From Tersicoccus phoenicis (lineage in GTDB: Bacteria > Actinomycetota > Actinomycetes > Actinomycetales > Micrococcaceae): a stretch of DNA of 64,000 nucleotides. Positions 17,848-25,612 of the stretch are shown here, one piece after another; position 1 is the stretch's first letter, and every line of letters begins with the position of its first letter. The position numbers and the translations under genes were made by a program. Location of the stretch: positions 184,708 to 248,707 of the forward strand of contig NZ_MRDE01000072.1 of the NCBI RefSeq assembly GCF_001968835.1, read 5' to 3'. Below the pieces are notes generated by a model. That model was given only the letters and a program-made list of their open reading frames with translations, was not told the DNA's origin and did not search any database.

Positions 17848-19536
17848 GTGACCCTCGAACCCGCCCCGGCCGACACCCGGACCGCCCCGTGGTGGGCCGA
17901 CGCCGTCATCTACCAGGTGTATCCCCGCTCCTTCGCCGACGCGGACGGGGACGGGATGGGCGACCTGCCCGGCATCACGGCCCGACTGGACCACCTCGCA
18001 CGGCTCGGCGTCGACGCCCTGTGGCTCTCCCCGTTCTACCTGTCCCCGCAGCACGACGCGGGCTACGACGTCGCGGACTACCGTCAGGTCGATCCCCGGT
18101 TCGGCACTCTCGCCGACTTCGACGCCCTGCGGGAGAAGGCTGACGCCCTGGGTATCCGCACCATCGTCGACCTGGTGCCCAACCACACCTCGAGCGAGCA
18201 CGTCTGGTTCCAGCAGGCCCTCGCGTCGGCGCCCGGCTCCCCCGAACGGGACCGGTACCTCTTCCGGGACGGGCGCGGGCCCGATGGCGCGGAACCGCCC
18301 AACAACTGGACGTCCGTCTTCGGCGGACCGGGCTGGACCCGGGTGCCCGACGGCCAGTGGTACCTGCATCTCTTCGACGTCACCCAGCCGGACCTGAACT
18401 GGCACAACCGGGAGGTGGTGGCCGAGTTCGACGACGTCCTCCGGTTCTGGCTGGACCGCGGCGTCGCCGGTTTCCGGGTCGACGTCGCGCACGGCCTGGT
18501 CAAACACCCCGACCTGCCGGACTGGGACGGACACACCGCGATGGTCGAGGGCACCACGCGCGCGGACGGGGCCGACCCGATCGAGGAGCACGTACCCGCG
18601 CCGATGTTCGACCAGGACGGCGTGCACGAGATCTACCGGCACTGGAACGAGGTGCTCGCCGAGTACGACGGGGACCGGATGATGGTCGCCGAGGCGTGGG
18701 TCGAACCCGCCCCGCGGCTGGCGAAGTACGTCCGGCCCGACGAGATGCAGCAGGCCTTCAACTTCGAGTTCCTGATCGAGGGGTGGGACGCGGCGGGGAT
18801 GGCCCGCGCGGTCGAGAACGTGATGAGCGCGAACGAGGCGGTCGGCGCGCCCACCACGTGGGTGTTGTCCAACCACGACGTCGTCCGGCACGCCAGCCGC
18901 TTCGGCCTGGCCGACCCTACCCACCGGCCCCCGGGGATCGGGCCGGACGACGAGCAACCCGACGCCGGTGTGGGCCTGCGCCGCGCCCGCGCCGCGACGC
19001 TGGCCATGCTCGCCCTGCCTGGGTCCGCCTACCTCTACCAGGGTGAGGAACTCGGCCTGCCGGAGGCGACGCAGCTGCCGGCCGAGGTGCGGCAGGACCC
19101 GACGTTCGTGCGCAGCGGTGGGGCCGAACTCGGCCGTGACGGTTGCCGGGTACCCCTGCCCTGGCAGGCGGGGGCGCCGGCGTACGGCTTCTCCCCCACC
19201 GGGGCCAGCTGGCTACCGCAGCCGGCCGCGTTCGCCGACCACGCCGTGGACGTACAGGAGGGGGTGCCGGGCTCCACGCTGGAGTTGTACCGGCAGTTGA
19301 CGGCACTGCGCCGACAGTTGCGCCTGGGCACCGGCACGATGGCGTGGGCGGACGTGCATGCCCCGGACGAGGGCGTCCTCGCCTTCACCACCGAGGGCGT
19401 GCTCGTGGTCCTCAACGCCTCGGGCCGGTCGTTCGAGCTGCCGGCCGGGGCCGAGTTGCTGCTGGCGAGCGTCCCGGACGCCGTCGACGGCGGCGCACTG
19501 GCGCCCGACACGGCGGTGTGGCTGCGCCTGCCCTGA
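17848..19536 (+). CDS. Alpha-glucosidase, GH13 (oligo-1,6-glucosidase type)
   Basis: Cytosolic hydrolase that splits terminal alpha-glucosyl bonds of imported oligosaccharides. Seen: ADAVIYQVYPRSFADADGDG, the first conserved region VDLVPNHTSSEH, the nucleophile region GFRVDVAHGL, the acid/base Glu in MMVAEAWVEP, and LSNHDVVRH. The 562 residues suit this family, and no signal peptide is present. The GTG at 17848 has GGAG ten bases upstream. It is divergent from the binding-protein gene across a 175-base gap with the LacI operator, so it is probably part of the same regulon. The linkage preferred (1,4 or 1,6) is not decided. Confidence 0.9.
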   Translation: MTLEPAPADTRTAPWWADAVIYQVYPRSFADADGDGMGDLPGITARLDHLARLGVDALWLSPFYLSPQHDAGYDVADYRQVDPRFGTLADFDALREKADALGIRTIVDLVPNHTSSEHVWFQQALASAPGSPERDRYLFRDGRGPDGAEPPNNWTSVFGGPGWTRVPDGQWYLHLFDVTQPDLNWHNREVVAEFDDVLRFWLDRGVAGFRVDVAHGLVKHPDLPDWDGHTAMVEGTTRADGADPIEEHVPAPMFDQDGVHEIYRHWNEVLAEYDGDRMMVAEAWVEPAPRLAKYVRPDEMQQAFNFEFLIEGWDAAGMARAVENVMSANEAVGAPTTWVLSNHDVVRHASRFGLADPTHRPPGIGPDDEQPDAGVGLRRARAATLAMLALPGSAYLYQGEELGLPEATQLPAEVRQDPTFVRSGGAELGRDGCRVPLPWQAGAPAYGFSPTGASWLPQPAAFADHAVDVQEGVPGSTLELYRQLTALRRQLRLGTGTMAWADVHAPDEGVLAFTTEGVLVVLNASGRSFELPAGAELLLASVPDAVDGGALAPDTAVWLRLP

Positions 19537-19537
19537 C

Positions 19538-19554
19538 AGCCGGCTCCGCCGGCT
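19538..19554. terminator. Hairpin after the alpha-glucosidase gene
   Basis: AGCCGG and CCGGCT form a perfect 6-bp stem with loop CTCCG, starting one base past the glucosidase stop. No U tract is visible. It may serve both convergent genes. Confidence 0.45.
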
Positions 19555-19632
19555 CCGTCAGTCCCGGTGCCGCTCAGGCACCTGGACAGGCGGCCGAGCC
19601 GCTCGGGCGACGTCGTCGTCGGGACTGCGGGG

Positions 19633-20841
19633 TCAGGCGACGTCCGCCTGCCACAGGTCCGGCCCGAACACCTCGTACTGGATGTCGGCGGCCGGCACGC
19701 CGCGGTCGATCAACCCGCTGCGGACGGCCTGCATGAACGGCAGCGGTCCACAGAGGTAGTAGACGGCGTTCTCGGGCAGATCGACGTCGTCCAGGGACAG
19801 ATAACCCTCGTGCACGGAAGCTGCCGCGAGGGTGCTCTCCGGCCCGTCCTCGTACCACAGGTGCAAGCGCGCGTCCGCCAGGGCGGCGACGTCACGGTCG
19901 ACCTGGCTGCGCAGGGCGAAGCTCTGCTCACGCTGGTCGGCGTGCAGCACCCGGATGGTCAGACCGGAGTGCGCCTTGACCAGGTGGGAGAGCATCCCGG
20001 CCATCGGAGTGATGCCGACACCGGCGCTGGCGAACACCACGGGCCGGCCCGAGTCGTCGAGCACGACGTCGCCGTAGGGCAGCGACATGGTCAGGCGGTC
20101 GCCCACCCGGATGTCGTCGTGCAACAGGGTGGATACCTCGCCGGCGGGTTTGCCACCGCCGGCCACCCGCTTGACCGAGAACTGGCGGTGCTCGCCGTCG
20201 TCCGCGGCAGTGAGACTGTACTGGCGAGGCTGATGCACGCCGTCGGCCATCAGGGCCTTGACGGTGACGTACTGCCCGGGCAGGGAAGCCTTCACGAGCC
20301 GGTCGTCGACGCGCTTGACGACGAACGTCACGACATCGTCCGTCTCGGCGATCCGCTGCTCGACCTCCCAGTCGCGCCAGACAGTGCTGGGGTTGACGCC
20401 GCGAGCGCTGTAGAGGCCGCGCTCCTGGTTGATCAGCACGTTCGCCATCAGCCAGTAGACCTCGTCCCACGCCGCGGCCACCTCCGGTGTGACCGCGTCT
20501 CCGAGCACGTCCACGATCGCCCACATCAGGTTGTCATGCACGATCTGGTACTGGGCCGGGGAGATGCCCAGCGACGCGTGCTTGTGCGCGATCCGGTCGA
20601 GCAGGTGCTCGGGCAACTCACCCGGCCGATTGACCAGGAAGGACGCGAACGCCGCCACCGAGCCGGCGAGAGCCTGCTGCTGGGCTCCGTCGGCCTGATT
20701 GCCTCGGTTGAAGACGCCGTCGAGCAACTCGGGATGCTCGTCGAACATGTGTCGGTAGAAACGCGAAGCGATCTCGACGATGTTCTCACCGACCACCGGA
20801 AGCGTGGCTTCGACGACGGGGCGGGCGCGGTCCGACAGCAT
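19633..20841 (-). CDS. hmp: Flavohaemoprotein, nitric oxide dioxygenase
   Basis: Detoxifies nitric oxide to nitrate using oxygen, haem, FAD and NAD(P)H. The N-terminal globin (about 1-140) carries the proximal His in YQIVHDNLMW; the FAD domain has RQYSLTAA; the NAD domain has ASAGVGITPM and YYLCGPLPFMQAV; EVFGPD closes the C-terminus. 402 residues, full length. GAGGAG precedes the ATG at 20841. Upstream lies a 33-base palindrome overlapping the nsrR 3' end, the expected site of NO-sensitive repression. The nsrR gene is directly upstream on the same strand. Confidence 0.94.
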   Translation of the reverse strand: MLSDRARPVVEATLPVVGENIVEIASRFYRHMFDEHPELLDGVFNRGNQADGAQQQALAGSVAAFASFLVNRPGELPEHLLDRIAHKHASLGISPAQYQIVHDNLMWAIVDVLGDAVTPEVAAAWDEVYWLMANVLINQERGLYSARGVNPSTVWRDWEVEQRIAETDDVVTFVVKRVDDRLVKASLPGQYVTVKALMADGVHQPRQYSLTAADDGEHRQFSVKRVAGGGKPAGEVSTLLHDDIRVGDRLTMSLPYGDVVLDDSGRPVVFASAGVGITPMAGMLSHLVKAHSGLTIRVLHADQREQSFALRSQVDRDVAALADARLHLWYEDGPESTLAAASVHEGYLSLDDVDLPENAVYYLCGPLPFMQAVRSGLIDRGVPAADIQYEVFGPDLWQADVA

Positions 20842-20870
20842 GGGTTCTCCTCGATCGAATGGGTCAAGCG

Positions 20871-20903
20871 CGGATAACTTGCATCTTATATGCTAGTTAT
20901 CCG
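20871..20903. promoter_or_regulatory. 33-bp palindrome upstream of hmp, probable NsrR operator
   Basis: Arms CGGATAACT/AGTTATCCG and inner arms GCAT/ATGC surround a 5-base AT-rich centre; only a few central bases break symmetry. The minus-strand -10-like TATAAG lies in the centre, so bound NsrR would block the promoter. The nsrR stop codon (20897-20899) is inside the palindrome. It is AT-rich against the local background. Confidence 0.85.
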
Positions 20904-21364
20904 TTGCTCGTCTCCCCTCCCCCCATGACGCCGGCAGCGGCAATCTGCACCAGCAGGCCGGACGTGGGCGCGTCGAACAGGTCGGCGATCCGCACACCGT
21001 CCAGGGAGCGGAGGAACTCCTCCCGCGCCCGCCGGAGGGCGGTGCGCAGATTGCACGCTTGGCGCAGGGGGCACGGCGCGGCCGGGTTGTCGCAGGCGAC
21101 AGGGTCCGGGTCGGGCTCGAGCCGGCGCATCAACCATCCGACCGTCGCGTCGGCCGCTTCGTCGGTGAATTGCAGACCGCCTCCGCGGCCCCTCGTGGTG
21201 TGCACCAGGCCCAGTTCACGCAGTCGTGCGACAGCCTTCGTGACGTGGGTGTACGGGACTCGGATCGCGTAGGCCACCTCGCGACTGGTCGCACCGGCGT
21301 CACCGGCAACACCGAGCCGCATCAGCACTCGTAGGCACACGTCACTGAACCCGGTGATGCGCAT
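20897..21364 (-). CDS. nsrR: Rrf2-family iron-sulphur regulator, NsrR type
   Basis: A 155-residue nitric oxide sensor that represses hmp until NO attacks its iron-sulphur cluster. The winged helix spans about residues 25-75 (SREVAYAIRVPYTHVTKAV). Three Cys residues, in ACDNPAAPCPLRQAC near 90-104, are the expected cluster ligands of NsrR. AAGGA precedes the ATG at 21364. Its location next to hmp and the strong palindrome between them support the NsrR call over IscR or RsrR, which have different partners and Cys patterns. Confidence 0.88.
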   Translation of the reverse strand: MRITGFSDVCLRVLMRLGVAGDAGATSREVAYAIRVPYTHVTKAVARLRELGLVHTTRGRGGGLQFTDEAADATVGWLMRRLEPDPDPVACDNPAAPCPLRQACNLRTALRRAREEFLRSLDGVRIADLFDAPTSGLLVQIAAAGVMGGGETSNG

Positions 21365-21394
21365 GCTCTTCCTTCTTCCTGTACCGCCGGGCCG

Positions 21395-21817
21395 TCAGTC
21401 CCGGTGCCGGTCGGGCACCTGGACGTCGGCGACCTCCACGTTGACCTCGGTCACCTGCAGGCCGACCAGCCGCTCGACGTCGTGGTGCACCGCAGCCCGC
21501 ACGCGTTCGGCCAGCTGCCGCAGGGGCTCACCGAACTCGGCGATGAGCACGACGTCGACGGCGATCTGCCGGCTGCCCATCTCGACCCGGACGCCGCTGC
21601 GGGTCTCGTTCGCCCCGACCGCGTCCCGGATCGCGCCGATCGCCCGCGGTGTGCCGGCACCGAGCGCGTGGACACCGGGCACCCGGCGGGCGGCGAGCGC
21701 GGCGATCCGGGCCGCGGCGACGTCGGCGATGTGGGTGGTGCCCACCATCTCCTCGTCGCGTCGCTCGATTCCTGGTGGCGGGGGCGCCGTGGAGGGACTC
21801 TCGGACCAGGTCACCAT
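21395..21817 (-). CDS. Asp23/Gls24-family envelope stress protein
   Basis: 140 residues of the Asp23 fold, a small protein linked to envelope stress and membrane-associated complexes in Gram-positives. Seen: an N-terminal disordered stretch, THIADVAAARIAALAARRVPGVHAL, and the beta-strand pattern IAVDVVLIAEFGEPLRQLAERVR ending VEVADVQVP, all usual for the family (quoted here in pieces). I chose ATG at 21817, preceded by GAGAGGCGG; an ATG at 21829 lacks a ribosome site. No Asp23 partner genes are adjacent. It lies between nsrR and the tRNA operon on the same strand as both. Confidence 0.8.
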   Translation of the reverse strand: MVTWSESPSTAPPPPGIERRDEEMVGTTHIADVAAARIAALAARRVPGVHALGAGTPRAIGAIRDAVGANETRSGVRVEMGSRQIAVDVVLIAEFGEPLRQLAERVRAAVHHDVERLVGLQVTEVNVEVADVQVPDRHRD

Positions 21818-21891
21818 GCCGCCTCTCATGTCGGTCGTGAACCTCAGCGTAGCGATGCCGCGAACCTCGCCGTACGCAACCCACGGGAACG

Positions 21892-21926
21892 GAAGAAGCC
21901 CCCGAGATGCACCCGGGGGCTTCTTC
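21892..21926 (-). terminator. Intrinsic terminator of the tRNA operon
   Basis: GAAGAAGCCCCCG (21892-21904) pairs with CGGGGGCTTCTTC (21914-21926), 13 bp with a 9-base loop, starting 6 bases beyond the tRNA-Phe CCA on the minus strand. A short pyrimidine stretch (TTCTTCCGTT) follows. Confidence 0.85.
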
Positions 21927-21931
21927 GACGA

Positions 21932-22007
21932 TGGTGGCTCCGACCGGCGTCGATCCGGTGACCTTTCGATTTTCAGTCGAACGCTCTACCAACTGAGCTA
22001 CAGAGCC
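21932..22007 (-). tRNA. tRNA-Phe (GAA)
   Basis: Cloverleaf read on the minus strand: acceptor GGCTCTG/CGGAGCC, D arm with GCTCAGTTGGTAGAGC, anticodon stem TTCGA/TCGAA with loop CTGAAAA giving anticodon GAA, T arm ACCGG/CCGGT. Discriminator A; the 3' CCA is encoded (21932-21934), unlike in the two neighbouring tRNAs. Last gene of the Glu-Asp-Phe operon. Confidence 0.97.
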
Positions 22008-22090
22008 CGGCACCGCCCCGGCGACCCCGAGGCGATATGCCGCGACGGCTCCGGGAGGACGATTCACGTCGTCGGCCGAAACCGCCTGAG

Positions 22091-22164
22091 CGACCCTGAC
22101 GGGACTTGAACCCGCGACCTCCGCCGTGACAGGGCGGCGCGCTAACCAACTGCGCTACAGGGCC
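22091..22164 (-). tRNA. tRNA-Asp (GTC)
   Basis: On the minus strand: acceptor GGCCCTG/CAGGGTC, D arm with GCGCAGTTGGTTAGCGC, anticodon stem CCGCC/GGCGG with loop CTGTCAC giving GTC, T loop in GGGTTCAAGTCCC. Discriminator G; CCA is not encoded. Middle gene of the operon. Confidence 0.97.
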
Positions 22165-22240
22165 TTGGTGTACCCACCCGGGCAGGATCTCGATCCTACC
22201 CCAGCCGGTGATCTCCGCAGATCCGATCCGGACCTCCGCG

Positions 22241-22313
<73 letters not shown>

Positions 22314-22384
22314 CCGAACACATCACGGATCCTGCGCGAGCAGCGACTCCTCGTCGGCGAGGCATCCCGTTGTGGACCTCACCC

Positions 22385-22413
22385 AGCATAGGGGAGGACG
22401 CCGATTACGCCAA
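22385..22413 (-). promoter_or_regulatory. Promoter of the tRNA-Glu-Asp-Phe operon
   Basis: On the minus strand: -35 TTGGCG (22413-22408), 17-base spacer, -10 TATGCT (22390-22385). It lies about 70 bases before tRNA-Glu and reads away from the divergent metallopeptidase gene. A good match to the housekeeping consensus. Confidence 0.7.
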
Positions 22414-22476
22414 AACGAACGATGTCCCGGGGTCGGCCCGCCACCCCCTGCTTCCTGCCGGGAGAATGGGAGGGTG

Positions 22477-22821
22477 ATGGAACTCTCCGAGGAGGACTTC
22501 GACCTGGCCGTACGGGTGGCGCTGCGCGAGATCCCGGCGGACCTGCGCGCCGCCATGGTCAACGTCGCGGTCTTCGTGGCCGAGGAGCCCGAGGAACCCG
22601 GACTACTCGGGCTCTACGAGGGGACGCCGCTGACCGAACGGGACGGCTGGTGGGACGCGGGTTCGCTGCCAGACAGCATCACCGTCTACCGCCGACCCAT
22701 CCTCATGCTCGCCACCTCCCCCGAGGAGGTGGTGAACGAGATCCGTACCACGGTCGTGCACGAGGTCGCCCATCACTTCGGCATCGACGACGACCGATTG
22801 AAGGAACTCGGCTGGGGCTGA
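22477..22821 (+). CDS. Zincin-like metallopeptidase family protein
   Basis: A 114-residue protein of the short, uncharacterised zincin-like metallopeptidase family found across actinomycetes. The zinc motif HEVAHHFGIDDDRLKELGWG closes the protein, with HExxH near residue 96 and an Asp downstream as the probable third ligand. The N-terminus has ELSEEDFDLAVRVALREIPA and the centre ITVYRRPILMLA. I place the start at ATG 22477; a GTG directly before it (22474) is equally possible, and a GGGAG-rich stretch lies upstream. Its substrate is unknown. It is divergent from the tRNA operon. Confidence 0.85.
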   Translation: MELSEEDFDLAVRVALREIPADLRAAMVNVAVFVAEEPEEPGLLGLYEGTPLTERDGWWDAGSLPDSITVYRRPILMLATSPEEVVNEIRTTVVHEVAHHFGIDDDRLKELGWG

Positions 22822-22876
22822 AGCGCCTAGAGGCCGCCCGCATTGTTCTCATTCCGCCGTGAACTCTTGTCCACCG

Positions 22877-22912
22877 TTGAACGAGTGTTTAGCGTACTGA
22901 ACATGCGTTCAA
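22877..22912. promoter_or_regulatory. 36-bp palindrome over the TetR gene start, autoregulatory operator
   Basis: TTGAACG (22877-22883) and CGTTCAA (22906-22912) are perfect outer arms; inner GTTTAG/CTGAAC extend the symmetry around the same centre. The palindrome covers a candidate -10 (TAGCGT, 22890-22895; -35 TTGTCC at 22867, spacer 17) and the start codon at 22903, so the TetR protein would block its own leaderless transcript. Confidence 0.8.
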
Positions 22913-23607
22913 CATGCGGAACCGAGCGGTCCGGCGGTGACGACCTCACCACCCGGGCGCGGATCCGCGACGCGGCGGTCGCCCGCTTCGCCCGGGAGGG
23001 CTTCCACCGGACCACCATGCGCGCGGTCGCGGCCGACGCCGGGGTCAGCCCCGGTCTGCTCATCCATCACTTCGGCAGCAAGGACGGGCTGCGCCGGCAG
23101 TGCGACGAGTACGTGCTCGCGTGGTTCGTTCAGCGGGCCCGCGCCGAGGCGAGCACGGACGGGTTGCGCGAGGTCATCGCGTCGTTCGTCGCCGATCCGG
23201 CCGCCACCCGGGTGCCGATGGACTACATGGCGCGCGCGGTGACCGAGGGAACGCCGACCGGGGCCGGGTTCATCGACACGATGATCACCGAGACCGAGCA
23301 GTACGTCCACGCCGGCGTCGCCGACGGAACGCTGCGCCCGGTGGACGACGCCCGGGCCACCGCCGTCGTGATGGCGATGGGCAGCTTGGCCATGCTGCTG
23401 CTGCCCGACCAGATCGCCCGCACCCTCGGGGAGCCGGCCTTCGGGCCGACGGTCCTGCGCCGGCTCACCGGGCCACTGCTGCAGCTCTACACCGAGGGTC
23501 TGTACACCGACGAAACCGTCCGCCGGATCACCGAGGACTCCCTCGCCGCTCTCGACGGCGCCGGTAGCCACGGCACCGAAGCCGGACCGGAAGGAAGCAC
23601 ACGATGA
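22903..23607 (+). CDS. TetR-family regulator of an ABC exporter
   Basis: A 234-residue repressor. The N-terminal DNA-binding domain spans roughly residues 14-62: TRARIRDAAVARFAREGF, then TTMRAVAADAGVSPGLLIHH with FGSKDGL. The C-terminal ligand domain is unassigned. The ATG at 22903 falls inside a 36-base palindrome and 7 bases after a -10 box, suggesting a leaderless mRNA; an in-frame ATG at 22843 would start upstream of the promoter. It overlaps the ATPase gene by 4 bases (ATGA), so repressor and exporter are made together and the operon is self-limited until an inducer binds. Confidence 0.9.
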   Translation: MRSTCGTERSGGDDLTTRARIRDAAVARFAREGFHRTTMRAVAADAGVSPGLLIHHFGSKDGLRRQCDEYVLAWFVQRARAEASTDGLREVIASFVADPAATRVPMDYMARAVTEGTPTGAGFIDTMITETEQYVHAGVADGTLRPVDDARATAVVMAMGSLAMLLLPDQIARTLGEPAFGPTVLRRLTGPLLQLYTEGLYTDETVRRITEDSLAALDGAGSHGTEAGPEGSTR

Positions 23608-24719
23608 GCGGACGGCATCGAACATCGACGGCGACACCAGTACCTGCCGCCCCGGCACCGATCGCGGCGCCGGCTGACCGGGAACCGGCCACGGCCCCGG
23701 GACCGACCAAGGCGCTGGCATCGACGAGGGCGCAGGGCCGGTCCGGTTCGACGGCGAACGCCATCGACGTCGTGAGCCTGACCAAGCGCTTCGGCCGGCA
23801 CGATGCGCTTCGCGCCGTGGACTTCACCGTCCCGCGCGGCAGCGTGTACGGGCTGATCGGCCCGAACGGAGCCGGCAAGACGACGACCATGCGGATCCTG
23901 CTCGACATCATCCGGTCCACCTCGGGTCGCACGGCGGTCGCCGGCACGGACAGCCGCACCGGCGGCCCCGACCTGAGGAGACGGATCGGCTACCTGCCCG
24001 GTGAGTTGATCCTGCAGGGCCGGATCACCGGACGCCGACTGCTCTCCCACTACGCCGCCGTCTCCGGCCCGGTGCCTCCCGGCCGGATCGACGAACTGGC
24101 CGAGCGGCTCCGGATCGACCTCGATCGGCCCGTCCGCAAGTTGTCCAAGGGGAACAAGCAGAAGCTGGGGCTGATCCAGGCGTTCATGCACGACCCCGAG
24201 GTGCTCATCCTGGACGAGCCGACCAGCGGACTCGACCCGCTGATCCAGCGGGAGTTCCTCGGCATGGTCAAGGAGGTGCGCGACGAGGGCCGCACCGTGC
24301 TGCTCTCGTCTCACGTGATCAGCGAGATCCAGGAGGCCGCCGACGCCGTTGTGATCCTGCGGGACGGGGTCGTGGTCGAGGTCGCCGGGGTGGAGGTGCT
24401 GCGCCGGTCGGCCGTGCGCCGGGTGCGGCTGCAGGTGGAGACCCGCGACGAGCGAGCGCTCGACGCCGACCTGGCGGAATCCGGCCTGACCGCGGTGACG
24501 CGGCACGTCCGCGACGGCCTCGCGGACGTGCAGGCGGAACTGGGCGGCCCGATACGGCCCCTGCTCCGCGCACTCGCCACCCTGCCGGTGCACGACCTGG
24601 TGCTGGAGGAGCCCGATCTGCAGGACGCCGTGTTGCGGCTCTACGGAACGGACCGGCCGGCGCTCGTGCCGGGCGACGCGGCGGTCGGTGCCGGTGATTC
24701 GGACGAGGTGGCGCGATGA
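23604..24719 (+). CDS. ABC exporter ATP-binding protein
   Basis: Nucleotide-binding subunit of a drug/lipid-type exporter, paired with the next gene. After a 50-residue Pro/Ala-rich N-terminal extension come Walker A GPNGAGKTTTMRIL near residue 91, the signature LSKGNKQKLGLIQAFM, Walker B VLILDEPTSGLDPL and the switch His in SSHVISE. A C-terminal domain of about 100 residues follows. 371 residues. Joined to both neighbours by ATGA overlaps. Resembles the CcmA/DrrA group of resistance ATPases; the exported compound is unknown. Confidence 0.92.
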   Translation: MSGRHRTSTATPVPAAPAPIAAPADREPATAPGPTKALASTRAQGRSGSTANAIDVVSLTKRFGRHDALRAVDFTVPRGSVYGLIGPNGAGKTTTMRILLDIIRSTSGRTAVAGTDSRTGGPDLRRRIGYLPGELILQGRITGRRLLSHYAAVSGPVPPGRIDELAERLRIDLDRPVRKLSKGNKQKLGLIQAFMHDPEVLILDEPTSGLDPLIQREFLGMVKEVRDEGRTVLLSSHVISEIQEAADAVVILRDGVVVEVAGVEVLRRSAVRRVRLQVETRDERALDADLAESGLTAVTRHVRDGLADVQAELGGPIRPLLRALATLPVHDLVLEEPDLQDAVLRLYGTDRPALVPGDAAVGAGDSDEVAR

Positions 24720-25558
24720 GAAGCACCGGAGCGAGGGTCGCCGATTCACGGTGGACGAGTACCCGGCCGTTGCCGCTGTTCGCGGTGGCCCTGGAGAGCA
24801 GCTGGCGTTCGCTGGTGGGCTGGTGCGTCGGCCTGAGCGCGGTGTTGTTCCTGTACCTGCCGCTGTTCCCCTCCATCGGCGGCACCGCGCAGATGCAACA
24901 GCTGATCTCGTCGCTTCCGAAGGAACTGGTCCGGACCTTGAACTACGACCAGATCGGCACCGGGCCCGGCTACACCCAGTCGACCTTCTTCGGGCTGATG
25001 GGCTTCGTCCTGACGACGATCGCCGTCATCGCCTGGGGAGCGGCGGCGGTGGGCGGCGACGAGGAATCGGGCCAGCTCGAACTCACCCTCGCCCACGGCG
25101 TCACGCGCACGCAGGTGGTGCTCGAACGGTTCGCCGCCCTCGTCGTGCGGATCGCCGTGCTGACCGTCGTGGTGTTCGTCGTCGTCCTCGCCCTGAACGG
25201 GCCGTCCCGGCTGGGCCTGGATCCGGTGCACCTGGCGGGCATGTGCCTCGAGTTCGGGCTGCTGGCGCTGCTGACCGGCACGGTCGCGCTGACGGCGGGT
25301 GCCGTGACCGGCCGCCGCGTCTGGGGCATCGGCGCGGGCACCGCCGTGGCCGTCCTCGGCTACGTGTTCAACGCGCTGGGCAATCAGTCACCCGACCTGG
25401 CGGGCCTGCAGGCCTACTCCCCGTACCACGCGGTGTTCGGGCCGGGTCCGCTGGCCAACGGCGCCGACGGCGGCGTCCTGCTGGCGTTCGCGGTGGCGAT
25501 CGCGATCCTCGTCGCCGTCGCCGCCGCGGCTTTCACCCGTCGTGACGTCGGCCGCTGA
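24716..25558 (+). CDS. ABC exporter permease (ABC-2 type)
   Basis: Membrane subunit, 280 residues, with about six hydrophobic helices: WRSLVGWCVGLSAVLFLYLP near residue 30, FGLMGFVLTTIAVIAWGAAA near 95, then IAVLTVVVFVVVLAL, and a last helix VLLAFAVAIAILVAVAAAAF. A cytosolic loop reads GGDEESGQLELTLAHGVTRT, typical of the ABC-2 exporters named for polyketide antibiotic export. Start overlaps the ATPase stop as ATGA. A bidirectional hairpin follows at 25564-25594. Confidence 0.88.
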   Translation: MRSTGARVADSRWTSTRPLPLFAVALESSWRSLVGWCVGLSAVLFLYLPLFPSIGGTAQMQQLISSLPKELVRTLNYDQIGTGPGYTQSTFFGLMGFVLTTIAVIAWGAAAVGGDEESGQLELTLAHGVTRTQVVLERFAALVVRIAVLTVVVFVVVLALNGPSRLGLDPVHLAGMCLEFGLLALLTGTVALTAGAVTGRRVWGIGAGTAVAVLGYVFNALGNQSPDLAGLQAYSPYHAVFGPGPLANGADGGVLLAFAVAIAILVAVAAAAFTRRDVGR

Positions 25559-25563
25559 CCGGC

Positions 25564-25594
25564 CCCGTCGCTGCCCGGGAAGGTCAGCGACGGG
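25564..25594. terminator. Bidirectional hairpin between the exporter operon and the Usp gene
   Basis: CCCGTCGCTG (25564-25573) pairs perfectly with CAGCGACGGG (25585-25594), 10 bp with an 11-base loop, between two convergent genes. No strong U tract. Confidence 0.6.
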
Positions 25595-25612
25595 ATCGGC
25601 TTGGTCCGGTGG

